Shown: one piece after another, positions 29,641 through 38,730 of the stretch
Layout: the number at the start of each line of letters is the position of its first letter
Position numbering within the stretch: the first letter of the stretch is position 1
Assembly: GCA_029010655.1 (NCBI GenBank)
Contig: JAQXKW010000092.1
Span: forward strand, 1 to 42,195
Origin: Clostridia bacterium
Lineage (GTDB): Bacteria; Bacillota; Clostridia; Oscillospirales; CAG-272
Direction of reading: 5' to 3'
Length of the DNA stretch: 42,195 nt
Notes under the pieces: model-generated
Told to the model about the DNA's origin: nothing
The model's database searches: none
Seen by the model: only the letters and a program-made list of their open reading frames with translations
Made by a program: the position numbers and the translations under genes

Positions 29641-32600
29641 CTATTCTTCGTCAATTGTTGAAACGCCCAGAGTAATTTCCTCTAAAACGTCCAGAAGAAT
29701 TCTTACGGTGTCAAGAGACGTAAGCATGGCAATGTTGTTCTGTGCGGCACAGCGGCGTATGGCAACGCCGTCTCCGTAATGATTACCCGAAAGCACCGCA
29801 CGGGTGTTGATAACATAGCTTACATACCCCGCACGAATGGAATCGAGAACCTCCTCGCTTCCCTCGCTGGGCTTGTGGAGAATCTTTGTGCGGATTCCGT
29901 GGGCTTTCAGAACCTCGCCCGTAAGGGAGGTTGCCTCAATATTAAAGCCCATATCGTAAAATCTTCTGACTAAAGGCAGGGTTTCCTCCTTGTCCTCGTC
30001 CGCAACGCTTACAACCACCGTTCCGTAATTTCGGAGGGTAAGCCCCGACGCCACCAATGCCTTGTAGGCGGCACGGTGCAGCTTTTTATCGTAGCCGATA
30101 GTCTCGCCTGTGGACTTCATTTCAGGGGACAGATAAGAGTCCATGCCGTTAAGCTTTGAGAATGAGAAAGCGGGGACCTTCACATAATACCGGCTCTTTT
30201 CCTTGGGATAAAGCTCGGTTATGCCCTGTTCACGGAGACTTTTTCCGAGAATAACCCGTGTTGCTATATCCGCAAGGCTGTAACCTGTTGCCTTTGAAAG
30301 GAAAGGAACGGTACGGGAGGAACGGGGGTTTACCTCGATAATGTATACATTTTCGTTTTCGTCAACTATAAACTGAATGTTATAAAGCCCCACAATTCCG
30401 ATGCCGATGCCCAGCCGCTCGGTATAATTGAGGATAGTGCCCTTAACCTTCTGGGACAGGCTGTAAGTGGGGTATATGCTTATGGAGTCTCCCGAATGAA
30501 CGCCGGTTCTTTCCACAAGCTCCATAATGCCGGGGACAAATACCTGCTTGCCGTCGCAGACGGCGTCAACCTCAACTTCCTTGCCTTTAATATATTTATC
30601 AACCAGAACGGGCTTGTCCTCGTCGATTTCAACTGCGGTTTTCAGGTATTCTCTCAGAGCCGATTCCTTTGCCACTATCTGCATGGCTCTTCCGCCCAGA
30701 ACGAAGCTGGGGCGGACAAGCACGGGATAGCCGATTTCCTCAGCCGCCTTAACGCCCTCCTCAATAGAGGTAACGGCACGGCCCTGAGGCTGCGGGATAT
30801 TCAGAGTGCAAAGCAGTTTTTCAAAGGAGTCACGGTTTTCCGCACGGTCGATAGCGTCGCAGTCCGTGCCGATAATCTTAACGCCCCGCTCCCGCAGAGG
30901 CTCCGCCAAGTTAATGGCTGTCTGACCGCCCAGGGTTGCAATAACGCCGAAGGGCTGTTCCAGCTCAATAACGTTCATAACGTCCTCGACGCACAGAGGC
31001 TCAAAGTACAGCTTGTCGGAGCAGGTGTAATCTGTTGAGACCGTTTCCGGGTTGTTGTTGATTATAATTGCCTCAAAGCCCGATGCTTTAATGGTTTTAA
31101 CGGCGTGAACCGTAGAATAGTCAAACTCCACGCCCTGACCTATGCGGATAGGTCCCGAGCCCAGAACTATGATTTTTTTCTTCTGCGATACTACCGATTC
31201 GTTTTCTTCCTCGTAGGTGGAATAGAAATAGGGAATGTAGCTTTCAAACTCGGAGGCGCAGGTGTCAATCATCTTATAAACGGGGAAAATGCCGTTTTCC
31301 CGTCTTTTTTCAAAAATTTCCTTTTCCGGCACATTCCTGTATTCTGCAATAACCCTGTCGGAAAAGCCCATTTTTTTCGCTTCGGCAAGCATTTCCGGCG
31401 AGAGGGGATTATTCTTAATCTTTCGTTCTTCGTCCACAATGTTTTTCAGCTTGCAGATGAAGAAGCGGTCAATGGCGGTGGCGCTGTGGATTTTATCCAC
31501 GGAGCAGTCCCGTCTTAAAAGCTCCGCCATAGCGTAAATTCTGTCGTCCGTTCCTACGGTGATGTAGCTTAAAAGCTCCTCATCGCTCATTTCGTCAAAT
31601 TGGCGGCTGTGCAGATGGTACAGCCCGATTTCAAGGGAGCGCACGGCTTTGAGCAGGCTTTCCTCAAAGGTTCTGCCCACGCTCATAACCTCGCCTGTGG
31701 CTTTCATCTGGGTGGACAGGGAATGATCCGCCTCCGTAAACTTGTCAAAGGGGAAGCGGGGCATTTTTGTCACCACATAGTCAAGGGTAGGCTCAAAGGA
31801 GGCGGGAGTGTTTGCAATTCTTATTTCGTCCAGCGTCAGTCCTACGCTGATTTTTGCGGAAACTCTGGCAATGGGATAGCCGCTTGCCTTTGAAGCCAAT
31901 GCTGAGGAACGGGAAACTCTGGGGTTTACCTCTATGAGATAGTACTTAAATGATTTAGGATCCAGCGCAAACTGGACATTACAGCCGCCCTCGATTTTCA
32001 GCGCGCGTATTACCTTCAGCGCGCTGTCCCGAAGCATATGGTATTCCTTGTTGGTAAGCGTCTGGGAGGGACAGACCACAATGGAGTCCCCCGTATGTAT
32101 GCCGACGGGGTCAAGGTTTTCCATATTGCAAATGGTAACGGCGGTGTCGTTTGCGTCCCGCATTACCTCGTATTCGATTTCCTTGTAGCCCTTAATGCTT
32201 TTCTCAATAAGCACCTGATGAACGGGGGAAAGCGTCAGGGCGTTTTTCATAAGGGGAAGAAGCTCCTCTCTGTTGTCCGCAAAGCCGCCGCCGGTGCCCC
32301 CCAGCGTAAATGCAGGGCGCAGTACTACGGGATAGCCGATTTCCTCCGCAACCCTTATGCCGTCCTCCATTGAAGTGGCAATATCGGAGGCAAGTATGGG
32401 CTCGCCCAATTCCTCGCACAGCTTTTTGAACATATCACGGTCCTCTGCCCGCTCAATGCTTTCGCTTTTTGTGCCCAGCAGTTCAACACGGCATTCTCTG
32501 AGAACGCCTTTTTTCTCAAGCTGCATGGCAAGGTTAAGACCGGTCTGCCCGCCGATTCCCGGCAGAATTGCATCGGGACGCTCGTGGCGTATAATTTTTG

Positions 32601-32823
32601 AGATATATTCAAGGGTCAGCGGCTCCATATATACCTTGTCGGCAATGGAGGTGTCCGTCATAATGGTTGCAGGGTTTGAGTTGCAGAGAATAACCTCGTA
32701 GCCCTCTTCTTTCAGGGCAAGGCACGCCTGCGTGCCCGCATAGTCGAATTCCGCCGCCTGACCGATAACGATGGGACCGGACCCGATAACCATTATTTTT
32801 TTGATATCGGTTCTTTTAGGCAT
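29641..32823 (-). CDS. carB: Carbamoyl-phosphate synthase large subunit
   Basis: CarB makes carbamoyl phosphate from ammonia, bicarbonate and two ATP for pyrimidine and arginine synthesis. The 1060-residue protein shows the expected internal duplication: two preATP/ATP-grasp halves beginning IMVIGSGPIVIGQAAEFDYAG (first, written as IMVIGSGPIVIGQAAEFDY) and IIVLGSGPIRIGQGVEFDYS (near 548), and a C-terminal MGS-like allosteric domain (from about 930) that would bind regulators such as UMP. The start has GGAGG 9 bases upstream and overlaps the end of carA by 8 bases, matching the heterodimer they form. Confidence 0.98.
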   Translation of the reverse strand: MPKRTDIKKIMVIGSGPIVIGQAAEFDYAGTQACLALKEEGYEVILCNSNPATIMTDTSIADKVYMEPLTLEYISKIIRHERPDAILPGIGGQTGLNLAMQLEKKGVLRECRVELLGTKSESIERAEDRDMFKKLCEELGEPILASDIATSMEDGIRVAEEIGYPVVLRPAFTLGGTGGGFADNREELLPLMKNALTLSPVHQVLIEKSIKGYKEIEYEVMRDANDTAVTICNMENLDPVGIHTGDSIVVCPSQTLTNKEYHMLRDSALKVIRALKIEGGCNVQFALDPKSFKYYLIEVNPRVSRSSALASKASGYPIARVSAKISVGLTLDEIRIANTPASFEPTLDYVVTKMPRFPFDKFTEADHSLSTQMKATGEVMSVGRTFEESLLKAVRSLEIGLYHLHSRQFDEMSDEELLSYITVGTDDRIYAMAELLRRDCSVDKIHSATAIDRFFICKLKNIVDEERKIKNNPLSPEMLAEAKKMGFSDRVIAEYRNVPEKEIFEKRRENGIFPVYKMIDTCASEFESYIPYFYSTYEEENESVVSQKKKIIVLGSGPIRIGQGVEFDYSTVHAVKTIKASGFEAIIINNNPETVSTDYTCSDKLYFEPLCVEDVMNVIELEQPFGVIATLGGQTAINLAEPLRERGVKIIGTDCDAIDRAENRDSFEKLLCTLNIPQPQGRAVTSIEEGVKAAEEIGYPVLVRPSFVLGGRAMQIVAKESALREYLKTAVEIDEDKPVLVDKYIKGKEVEVDAVCDGKQVFVPGIMELVERTGVHSGDSISIYPTYSLSQKVKGTILNYTERLGIGIGIVGLYNIQFIVDENENVYIIEVNPRSSRTVPFLSKATGYSLADIATRVILGKSLREQGITELYPKEKSRYYVKVPAFSFSKLNGMDSYLSPEMKSTGETIGYDKKLHRAAYKALVASGLTLRNYGTVVVSVADEDKEETLPLVRRFYDMGFNIEATSLTGEVLKAHGIRTKILHKPSEGSEEVLDSIRAGYVSYVINTRAVLSGNHYGDGVAIRRCAAQNNIAMLTSLDTVRILLDVLEEITLGVSTIDEE

Positions 32824-33904
32824 TTTTGTTTTCCTCCATCATTCTGACGAAGCTGTCGAAAAGATATGCGCTGTCCTGAGGTCCCGGGGCGCTTTCCGGG
32901 TGGTACTGAACGCTGAACACCTTTTTTTCACGGCATTTCAGTCCCTCAACCGTATTGTCAAGCAGATTTATATGGGAAACGGTAAGCGGCGTTTCGGAAA
33001 GGCTGTCCTTTTCTACCGCATATGAATGGTTCTGCGAGGTGATTTCTATTTTGCCTGTGTCAAGGTTTCGGACAGGGTGGTTTCCGCCTCTGTGTCCGAA
33101 TTTTAATTTATAGGTCTTTGCCCCGCTTGCAAGGGCGATTATCTGATGTCCGAGACAAATACCGAACATGGGGTATTTCCCCATGAGAGCCTTTACTGAG
33201 GCGATAGTTTCGGGAACGTCCTCAGGGTCTCCGGGGCCGTTTGAAATAAACACACCGTCGGGCCTGAGGGCTTCAATGGTGTCGGCAGGGGTGTTCCACG
33301 GGACTACCGTAACCTTACAGCCCCGCCTGTTCAGGCTTCTGACGATATTCTCCTTCATGCCGCAGTCGATTGCCACCACGTGGAAGCGCTCGTTTTCCGC
33401 AGGGGACACATGTATTTCTTTACAGCTAACCTTTGAAACGGCGTCCGTGGGGACGGGAGTTTCGGCAAGAATGCGAAGTCCGTCCTCTTTTTTTACGGAG
33501 GCGTCGGTAATAAGCACCTTTCTGCTGCCGAAATCTCGAATGGAGCGTGTGAGACAGCGTGTGTCAATACCGTATATGCCGGGAATGCCGTACTTTTCCA
33601 TTACCTGCCCTAAGGTGGCGGTGCTTCTGAAGTTGGAGGGTATGTCGTTATACTCCCGAACTATCATGGCGCCTATGGTGGGAAGGGCGGTTTCGTAATC
33701 GTCATCTGCCATGCCGTAGTTGCCTATCAGCGGGTAGGTCATTACAACCGCCTGATATGTATATGACGGATCTGACAGGATTTCCTGGTATCCGACCATA
33801 GAGGTGTTGAAAACTATTTCGCACACCCTGTCTGCGGTACTGCCGAAAGCATAACCGTAGTATTCTTTGCCGTCTTCCAGTATGAGTTTTCGGTTGAAAT
33901 CCAT
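32816..33904 (-). CDS. carA: Carbamoyl-phosphate synthase small (glutaminase) subunit
   Basis: CarA hydrolyses glutamine and channels ammonia to CarB. The 362-residue protein has an N-terminal CarA domain (RKLILEDGKEYYGYAFG) and a class I amidotransferase domain with the nucleophile Cys in FGICLGHQIIAL (about 248-259) and the His-Glu pair in VQYHPESAPGP (about 336-346). GAGGA lies 6 bases before the start. It is 33 bases after pyrG and overlaps carB by 8 bases. Confidence 0.97.
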   Translation of the reverse strand: MDFNRKLILEDGKEYYGYAFGSTADRVCEIVFNTSMVGYQEILSDPSYTYQAVVMTYPLIGNYGMADDDYETALPTIGAMIVREYNDIPSNFRSTATLGQVMEKYGIPGIYGIDTRCLTRSIRDFGSRKVLITDASVKKEDGLRILAETPVPTDAVSKVSCKEIHVSPAENERFHVVAIDCGMKENIVRSLNRRGCKVTVVPWNTPADTIEALRPDGVFISNGPGDPEDVPETIASVKALMGKYPMFGICLGHQIIALASGAKTYKLKFGHRGGNHPVRNLDTGKIEITSQNHSYAVEKDSLSETPLTVSHINLLDNTVEGLKCREKKVFSVQYHPESAPGPQDSAYLFDSFVRMMEENKNA

Positions 33905-33937
33905 ATTGAGTCCTCAAATTGCCTTTGGTATGTTACT

Positions 33938-35554
33938 TTACTTTTTGTTCTTTTGTCCGGAAAGCTCCAGAGCGGCGCCGATAAAGCCCTTGAAAAGGGG
34001 ATGGGGCTTGTTGGGGCGGCTCTTGAATTCGGGGTGGTACTGAACTCCCACATAGAAGGGTCTTTCCGTCAGCTCCACCGTTTCAACCAGTCTTCCGTCG
34101 GGAGACATACCGCTGAGAGTAAGTCCTGCTTCGGAGAGCTGTTCACGGTAATCGTTGTTGAACTCGTAACGGTGGCGGTGACGCTCGGAAATGGAGGTGG
34201 ACTCATAGCACCGCTCCATGGTAGTTCCGGCTGTAATCTCGCAGGGATATGCGCCCAGACGGAGCGTGCCGCCCTTGTCGATGTCGTCGCTCTGACCGGG
34301 CATGAAATCTATTACCTTATGAGCGCACTGCTCGTCAAACTCGCCGGAGTTAGCGTCCTTGATTCCCGCAACATTTCTTGCGTATTCAATAACTGCAATC
34401 TGCATGCCGAGACAAATTCCGAAATAGGGCAGTCCCTTTTCTCTGGCATATTTTGCCGCCGTAATCATGCCCTCAATTCCACGGCTTCCGAAGCCTCCGG
34501 GAACGAGAATTCCGTCAAGCCCCGAAAGCTTTTCGCCTACGTTTTCCCCGGTTATTTCCTCGGAGTCAATCCAGTGAATGTTAATATGGGTGTTGTGATA
34601 ATAGCCTGCGTGATGAAGCGCTTCCGCAACGGACAGATATGCGTCGTGCAGTCCCACGTATTTGCCTACGAGACCGATATTGACCGTATAGGGCCGAGCC
34701 TTAATTCGGTCAACCATTTCAGTCCATTCCGTAAGATCCGCCTTGGGCGTGTAAATTCCCAGCTCATGGCATACAACTCCTGACAAATCGGACTTTTCAA
34801 GCATGAGGGGAGCTTCGTAAAGGCAGGGAAGCGTAAGGTTTTCGATTACACATTCGGGCTTTACGTTGCAGAACAGGGATATTTTCTTGAAAATCGATTC
34901 TTCAAGAGGCTCGTCACAGCGCAGAACGATAATGTTGGGGTTAATTCCCATTCCCTGAAGCTCCTTTACGGAGTGCTGTGTGGGCTTTGACTTGTGCTCG
35001 TCGGAGCCCCGCAGGAAGGGAACGAGAGTTACGTGGATAAACAGGCTGTTTTCACGTCCCACCTCAAGGGAAATCTGGCGAACCGCCTCCAAAAAGGGCT
35101 GAGACTCAATGTCTCCGATAGTGCCGCCGATTTCGGTGATTACTATATCTGCGTTGGTTTTCCTGCCTACGCTGTATACAAATTCCTTTATTTCGTTGGT
35201 AATATGGGGAATTACCTGAACGGTGGAGCCCAGATATTCTCCCCTGCGTTCTTTGTTAAGAACATTCCAGTACACCTTACCTGTGGTAAGGTTTGAGTAT
35301 TTATTAAGGTCCTCGTCAATAAACCGCTCGTAATGTCCCAGGTCAAGGTCGGTTTCGGCGCCGTCCTCCGTAACGTAAACCTCGCCGTGCTGATAAGGAC
35401 TCATAGTACCGGGGTCAACATTAATATACGGGTCAAGCTTCTGTGCCGCAACCTTCAGTCCTCTTGCTTTCAGAAGCCGCCCCAGGGATGCGGCAGTAAT
35501 TCCTTTTCCGAGACCGGAAACAACTCCTCCGGTGACAAATATATATTTGGGCAT
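33938..35554 (-). CDS. pyrG: CTP synthase
   Basis: PyrG aminates UTP to CTP with glutamine and ATP. The 538 residues comprise the amidoligase domain (MPKYIFVTGGVVSGLGKGIT, then DPYINVDPGTMSPYQHGEVYV given here as its start DPYINVDPGTMSPYQHGEV) and a C-terminal class I glutaminase domain with Cys in FGICLGMQIAVI (about 378) and YHPEFKSRP near 510. GGAGGA precedes the start. The 202-base gap to guaA holds the 69-bp tandem repeat. Confidence 0.98.
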   Translation of the reverse strand: MPKYIFVTGGVVSGLGKGITAASLGRLLKARGLKVAAQKLDPYINVDPGTMSPYQHGEVYVTEDGAETDLDLGHYERFIDEDLNKYSNLTTGKVYWNVLNKERRGEYLGSTVQVIPHITNEIKEFVYSVGRKTNADIVITEIGGTIGDIESQPFLEAVRQISLEVGRENSLFIHVTLVPFLRGSDEHKSKPTQHSVKELQGMGINPNIIVLRCDEPLEESIFKKISLFCNVKPECVIENLTLPCLYEAPLMLEKSDLSGVVCHELGIYTPKADLTEWTEMVDRIKARPYTVNIGLVGKYVGLHDAYLSVAEALHHAGYYHNTHINIHWIDSEEITGENVGEKLSGLDGILVPGGFGSRGIEGMITAAKYAREKGLPYFGICLGMQIAVIEYARNVAGIKDANSGEFDEQCAHKVIDFMPGQSDDIDKGGTLRLGAYPCEITAGTTMERCYESTSISERHRHRYEFNNDYREQLSEAGLTLSGMSPDGRLVETVELTERPFYVGVQYHPEFKSRPNKPHPLFKGFIGAALELSGQKNKK

Positions 35555-35632
35555 ATGTTCCTCCTGTAATTTTTATGGGTCTGAATTGCTGTGGCGGGAA
35601 AAACGGTTTTGAAGCCTGTTATTCACACTCCA

Positions 35633-35777
35633 CCGTTGCACGTCCAGTTTGCACTTTCTTGCAGAGTGCGGAAAAGAGACTTAAAGTTTACTCCCATTCC
35701 ACCGTCGCACGTACAGTTTGCACTTTCTTGCAGAGTGCGGAAAAGAGACTTACAATCTAGTCCCTTGCTACCGTCGC
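35633..35777 (-). repeat. 69-bp tandem repeat at the 3' end of guaA
   Basis: Two full 69-bp units (35633-35701 and 35702-35770) and the first bases of a third (from 35771, inside guaA) repeat with an exact 69-bp period. The two full units match at roughly 60 of 69 positions, with an identical 39-bp core containing TTTGCACTTTCTTGCAGAGT. Because 69 is a multiple of three, every unit stays in the guaA frame. Each unit boundary encodes ATV followed by a few residues and a stop codon. Confidence 0.85.
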
Positions 35778-37289
35778 CGGGGGCTGTGAGGTTATATCGT
35801 AAACTACGCTTGAAATACCCTCTACCTCGTTTGTTATACGGTTGCTTGCCTTTCCCAGCACCTCGTAGGGCAGTCTTGTCCATTCGGCGGTCATAAAATC
35901 GTCCGTTGTAACCGCACGGAGTGCTACCGTGTAGCCGTAGGTTCTTGCGTCCCCCTTAACGCCCACGGAGCGCAGGTCGGTCAGCACCGCAAAATACTGA
36001 TTTGTTATTTCTTCAAGTCCTGCGTTTGCTATTTCTTCACGGAAAACAGCGTCGGCGTCACGGAGCAAATCAAGCTTTTCTTTTGTGATCTCGCCGATAA
36101 CACGAACCGCAAGTCCCGGCCCCGGGAAGGGCTGTCTCCACACAAGCTCGTGGGGGATTCCCAGCTTTGTGCCGACCTCCCGCACCTCGTCCTTGAAAAG
36201 ATCGCGAAGGGGCTCCGCTATTTCATCAAATGCAATAACGTCGGGAAGTCCGCCTACATTGTGGTGGCTTTTTATAACTGCGGAATCGCCTTTTCCGCTT
36301 TCAATAACGTCGGGATATATTGTGCCCTGAGCCAAAACGTCGATTTTTCCCAGCTTTTTCGCCTCGTCCTCAAATACACGGATAAATTCCTCGCCGATGA
36401 TTTTCCGCTTTTTTTCAGGCTCCGTTACGCCGGAGAGCTTTGAGAGAAACCGTTCCTGAACGTTTGCACGTATAAGGTTCATGCCGAACTTTTCACGGAA
36501 GGTTTTTTCTACAAAATCGCCTTCCCCTTTGCGCAGAAGCCCGTGATCCACGAACACGCAAATGAGATTTTCACCTACCGCCCTGTGCAGAAGAACTGCG
36601 GCAACAGAGGAATCAACGCCGCCGGAAAGGGCAAGCAAAACCTTTTTGCCACGGAGAGTTTTTTTGTAGCCCTCAACGGAGCGTTCTATAAAGTCCTCCA
36701 TTTTCCAGTCCGCCTGACAGCCGCACACGGAAAACAGGAAGTTACTTAAAATCTGCTTTCCGAAAACCGTGTGGGTAACCTCCGGGTGGAACTGAACGCC
36801 GTACAGCTTTTTCTGAGAGTTGCACATGGCGGCATGGGGGCATTTGTCCGTGTGGGCAATATTTACAAAGCCCTGCGGCAGAGTTTCAATGAAATCCGTG
36901 TGGCTCATAAAGCAGACGCTTTCTGAGGGAACGTCACGGAAAAGCTCACAGCTTTCGGTATAAACGGTGGTTTTTCCGTATTCGCTTGAATCCTTTGCGC
37001 TGTTTACCTTTCCCCCTGCCATGTATGCCATAAGCTGGTCGCCGTAGCAAATACCCAGCACGGGAATACCTACGTCAAGAATACTTTTGTCGTAGTGGGG
37101 GGATTTTTCATCGTAAACGCTGTTGGGGCCTCCGGTAAAGATAACCCCTTTGTAGCCTCTATTGACTATTTCTTCGGTAGTAATTTTGTTGAACGGAACA
37201 ATCTCCGCATAAACATGCTGTTCACGGACACGGCGCGCAATAAGCTGATTGTACTGTCCGCCGAAGTCCAAAACGAGAATTTTATCCAC
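35757..37289 (-). CDS. guaA: GMP synthase (glutamine-hydrolysing)
   Basis: GuaA aminates XMP to GMP. The 510-residue protein has a class I glutaminase domain (Cys in LGICYGDQLMAY, about 82), an ATP pyrophosphatase domain with the PP-loop LALSGGVDSSVAA (about 226) and the C-terminal dimerisation domain (RPYGYTVALR-like, here RTYGYTVALRAV). The start is the GTG at 37289, with AGGTG 6 bases upstream, giving a protein that begins MDKILVLDFGGQYNQL; a longer frame to 37388 would overlap purB. The C-terminus reads SQPPATVARD, where the family normally ends PP-x-T-I/V-E-W-E; the sequence ATVEWE plus stop appears in the repeat unit just downstream. Confidence 0.96.
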   Translation of the reverse strand: MDKILVLDFGGQYNQLIARRVREQHVYAEIVPFNKITTEEIVNRGYKGVIFTGGPNSVYDEKSPHYDKSILDVGIPVLGICYGDQLMAYMAGGKVNSAKDSSEYGKTTVYTESCELFRDVPSESVCFMSHTDFIETLPQGFVNIAHTDKCPHAAMCNSQKKLYGVQFHPEVTHTVFGKQILSNFLFSVCGCQADWKMEDFIERSVEGYKKTLRGKKVLLALSGGVDSSVAAVLLHRAVGENLICVFVDHGLLRKGEGDFVEKTFREKFGMNLIRANVQERFLSKLSGVTEPEKKRKIIGEEFIRVFEDEAKKLGKIDVLAQGTIYPDVIESGKGDSAVIKSHHNVGGLPDVIAFDEIAEPLRDLFKDEVREVGTKLGIPHELVWRQPFPGPGLAVRVIGEITKEKLDLLRDADAVFREEIANAGLEEITNQYFAVLTDLRSVGVKGDARTYGYTVALRAVTTDDFMTAEWTRLPYEVLGKASNRITNEVEGISSVVYDITSQPPATVARD

Positions 37290-37302
37290 TGTGTTCACCT
37301 GT

Positions 37303-38718
37303 TTATAATTCGATTTTTGCAGATTCGCCGCTGACGTGGGAGAGCAAAGGAGCCGTTTTTTTAACAAGAGCTTCAACCTGTTCGGCACATCTGCCTATAT
37401 ACATGGCAGGGTCAAGGAGCTTTTCCATTTCGCTTTTGGTCATGCCGAACTCCTTCTCCCGGGCCAGCCTTGCAAGCAGGTCAAAGCTTTCGCCGTTTTT
37501 CATTTTAGCGGTTTCTTCCATTGAGCATCTGCGTATGATTTCGTGAACTGCCTGACGGTCGGCGCCGTGTTTAACAGCCTCCATCATCAGGTTTTCCGTT
37601 GCGATAAAGGGCAGATATTCTCTGACGGCTCTTTCAACGATTTTTTCGTTCACGTGAAGTCCGTCTGTCACGTTCTGACACAGCCGCAGTACGGCGTCCG
37701 CACACAGAAAGCCCTCCGGCATGGATATACGTCTGTTTGCCGAGTCGTCAAGGGTTCGTTCAAGCCATTGAACGGATGCTGTCATGGGAGCGTTTGCGGC
37801 GTCCGCCATCAGGTATCTGGAAAGGGAGCAAACTCTCTCACAGCGCATGGGATTTCTCTTGTATGCCATGGCGGAAGAGCCTATCTGGTCTTTTTCAAAG
37901 GGTTCTTCAACCTGTCTGTCGTGCTGAAGGAGCCTTATGTCGTTTGCCATACGGTAACAGCTCTGCGCCACGGAGGAAAGACAGTTGAGAATTCTTGAAT
38001 CTGTTTTTCGGGGATAGGTCTGTCCGCAGACGTCGAAGCATTTGTCAAAGCCGAAGTCGGCGGCAATCTTTCTGTTCATTTCATCGATTTTCGCCGTGTC
38101 TCCGTCAAAAAGGTCAACGAAGCTTGCTTCCGTTCCCGTAGTGCCCCGACAGCCCAAAAACTTCATGGTTCCGATTACGTAGTCTATTTCCTCCAAATCG
38201 GACAGGAAATCCTGCATCCATAAGGTGGCGCGCTTGCCTACGGTAACAAGCTGTGCCGGCTGATAATGGGTATAGCCCAAGGTGGGCATGTCTTTATATT
38301 TTTCCGCAAATCCGGAGAGATTTTTTATAACCTTCAGAAGCTCCGAGCGCAAATAGCGCAGAGCCTCTCTGTAAATTACAAGGTCGGCGTTGTCTGTAAC
38401 GTAACAGCTTGTTGCGCCCAGATGAATGATTCCTGCGGCACCGGGTGCTTCTTTTCCGAAGGCGTGAACGTGCGCCATAACGTCATGGCGAACCTTCTTT
38501 TCCTGAGACACCGCATATTCGTAGTCTATATTGTCAATATTTGCTTCAAGCTCCGCCACCTGCTCTGCCGTTACGGGCAGTCCCAGCTCCATTTCGGCTT
38601 TTGCAAGGGAAACCCAGAGCTTTCGCCATGTTCTGTATCTTGTGTCCGCCGAAAACAGCTTCAGCATGTATTCCGAGGCATATCTGGAGGACAGGGGGGA
38701 TTCGTATTTTCCGGTCAT
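37303..38718 (-). CDS. purB: Adenylosuccinate lyase
   Basis: PurB cleaves SAICAR to AICAR and adenylosuccinate to AMP, serving both IMP and AMP synthesis. The 471-residue protein of the fumarase/aspartase superfamily has the signature loop GSSAMAYKRNPMRCE (about 281-295), TSCYVTDNADL near 105, and LGYTHYQPAQLVTVGKR near 150-166. AAGGAGGAG lies 6 bases before the start. It sits 12 bases after purA and 13 before guaA, so the three are one transcript. Confidence 0.97.
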   Translation of the reverse strand: MTGKYESPLSSRYASEYMLKLFSADTRYRTWRKLWVSLAKAEMELGLPVTAEQVAELEANIDNIDYEYAVSQEKKVRHDVMAHVHAFGKEAPGAAGIIHLGATSCYVTDNADLVIYREALRYLRSELLKVIKNLSGFAEKYKDMPTLGYTHYQPAQLVTVGKRATLWMQDFLSDLEEIDYVIGTMKFLGCRGTTGTEASFVDLFDGDTAKIDEMNRKIAADFGFDKCFDVCGQTYPRKTDSRILNCLSSVAQSCYRMANDIRLLQHDRQVEEPFEKDQIGSSAMAYKRNPMRCERVCSLSRYLMADAANAPMTASVQWLERTLDDSANRRISMPEGFLCADAVLRLCQNVTDGLHVNEKIVERAVREYLPFIATENLMMEAVKHGADRQAVHEIIRRCSMEETAKMKNGESFDLLARLAREKEFGMTKSEMEKLLDPAMYIGRCAEQVEALVKKTAPLLSHVSGESAKIEL

Positions 38719-38730
38719 TGTCTCTCCTCC

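Noticed and set aside
29641..32823. Many long plus-strand frames opposite carB and other block genes
   Set aside because: They are complements of highly conserved enzymes with no independent start signals.
35623..35883. 86-codon minus-strand frame across the guaA tail and repeats
   Set aside because: It overlaps guaA in another frame, and its length comes from the 69-bp repeat having no stop in that frame; no ribosome site.
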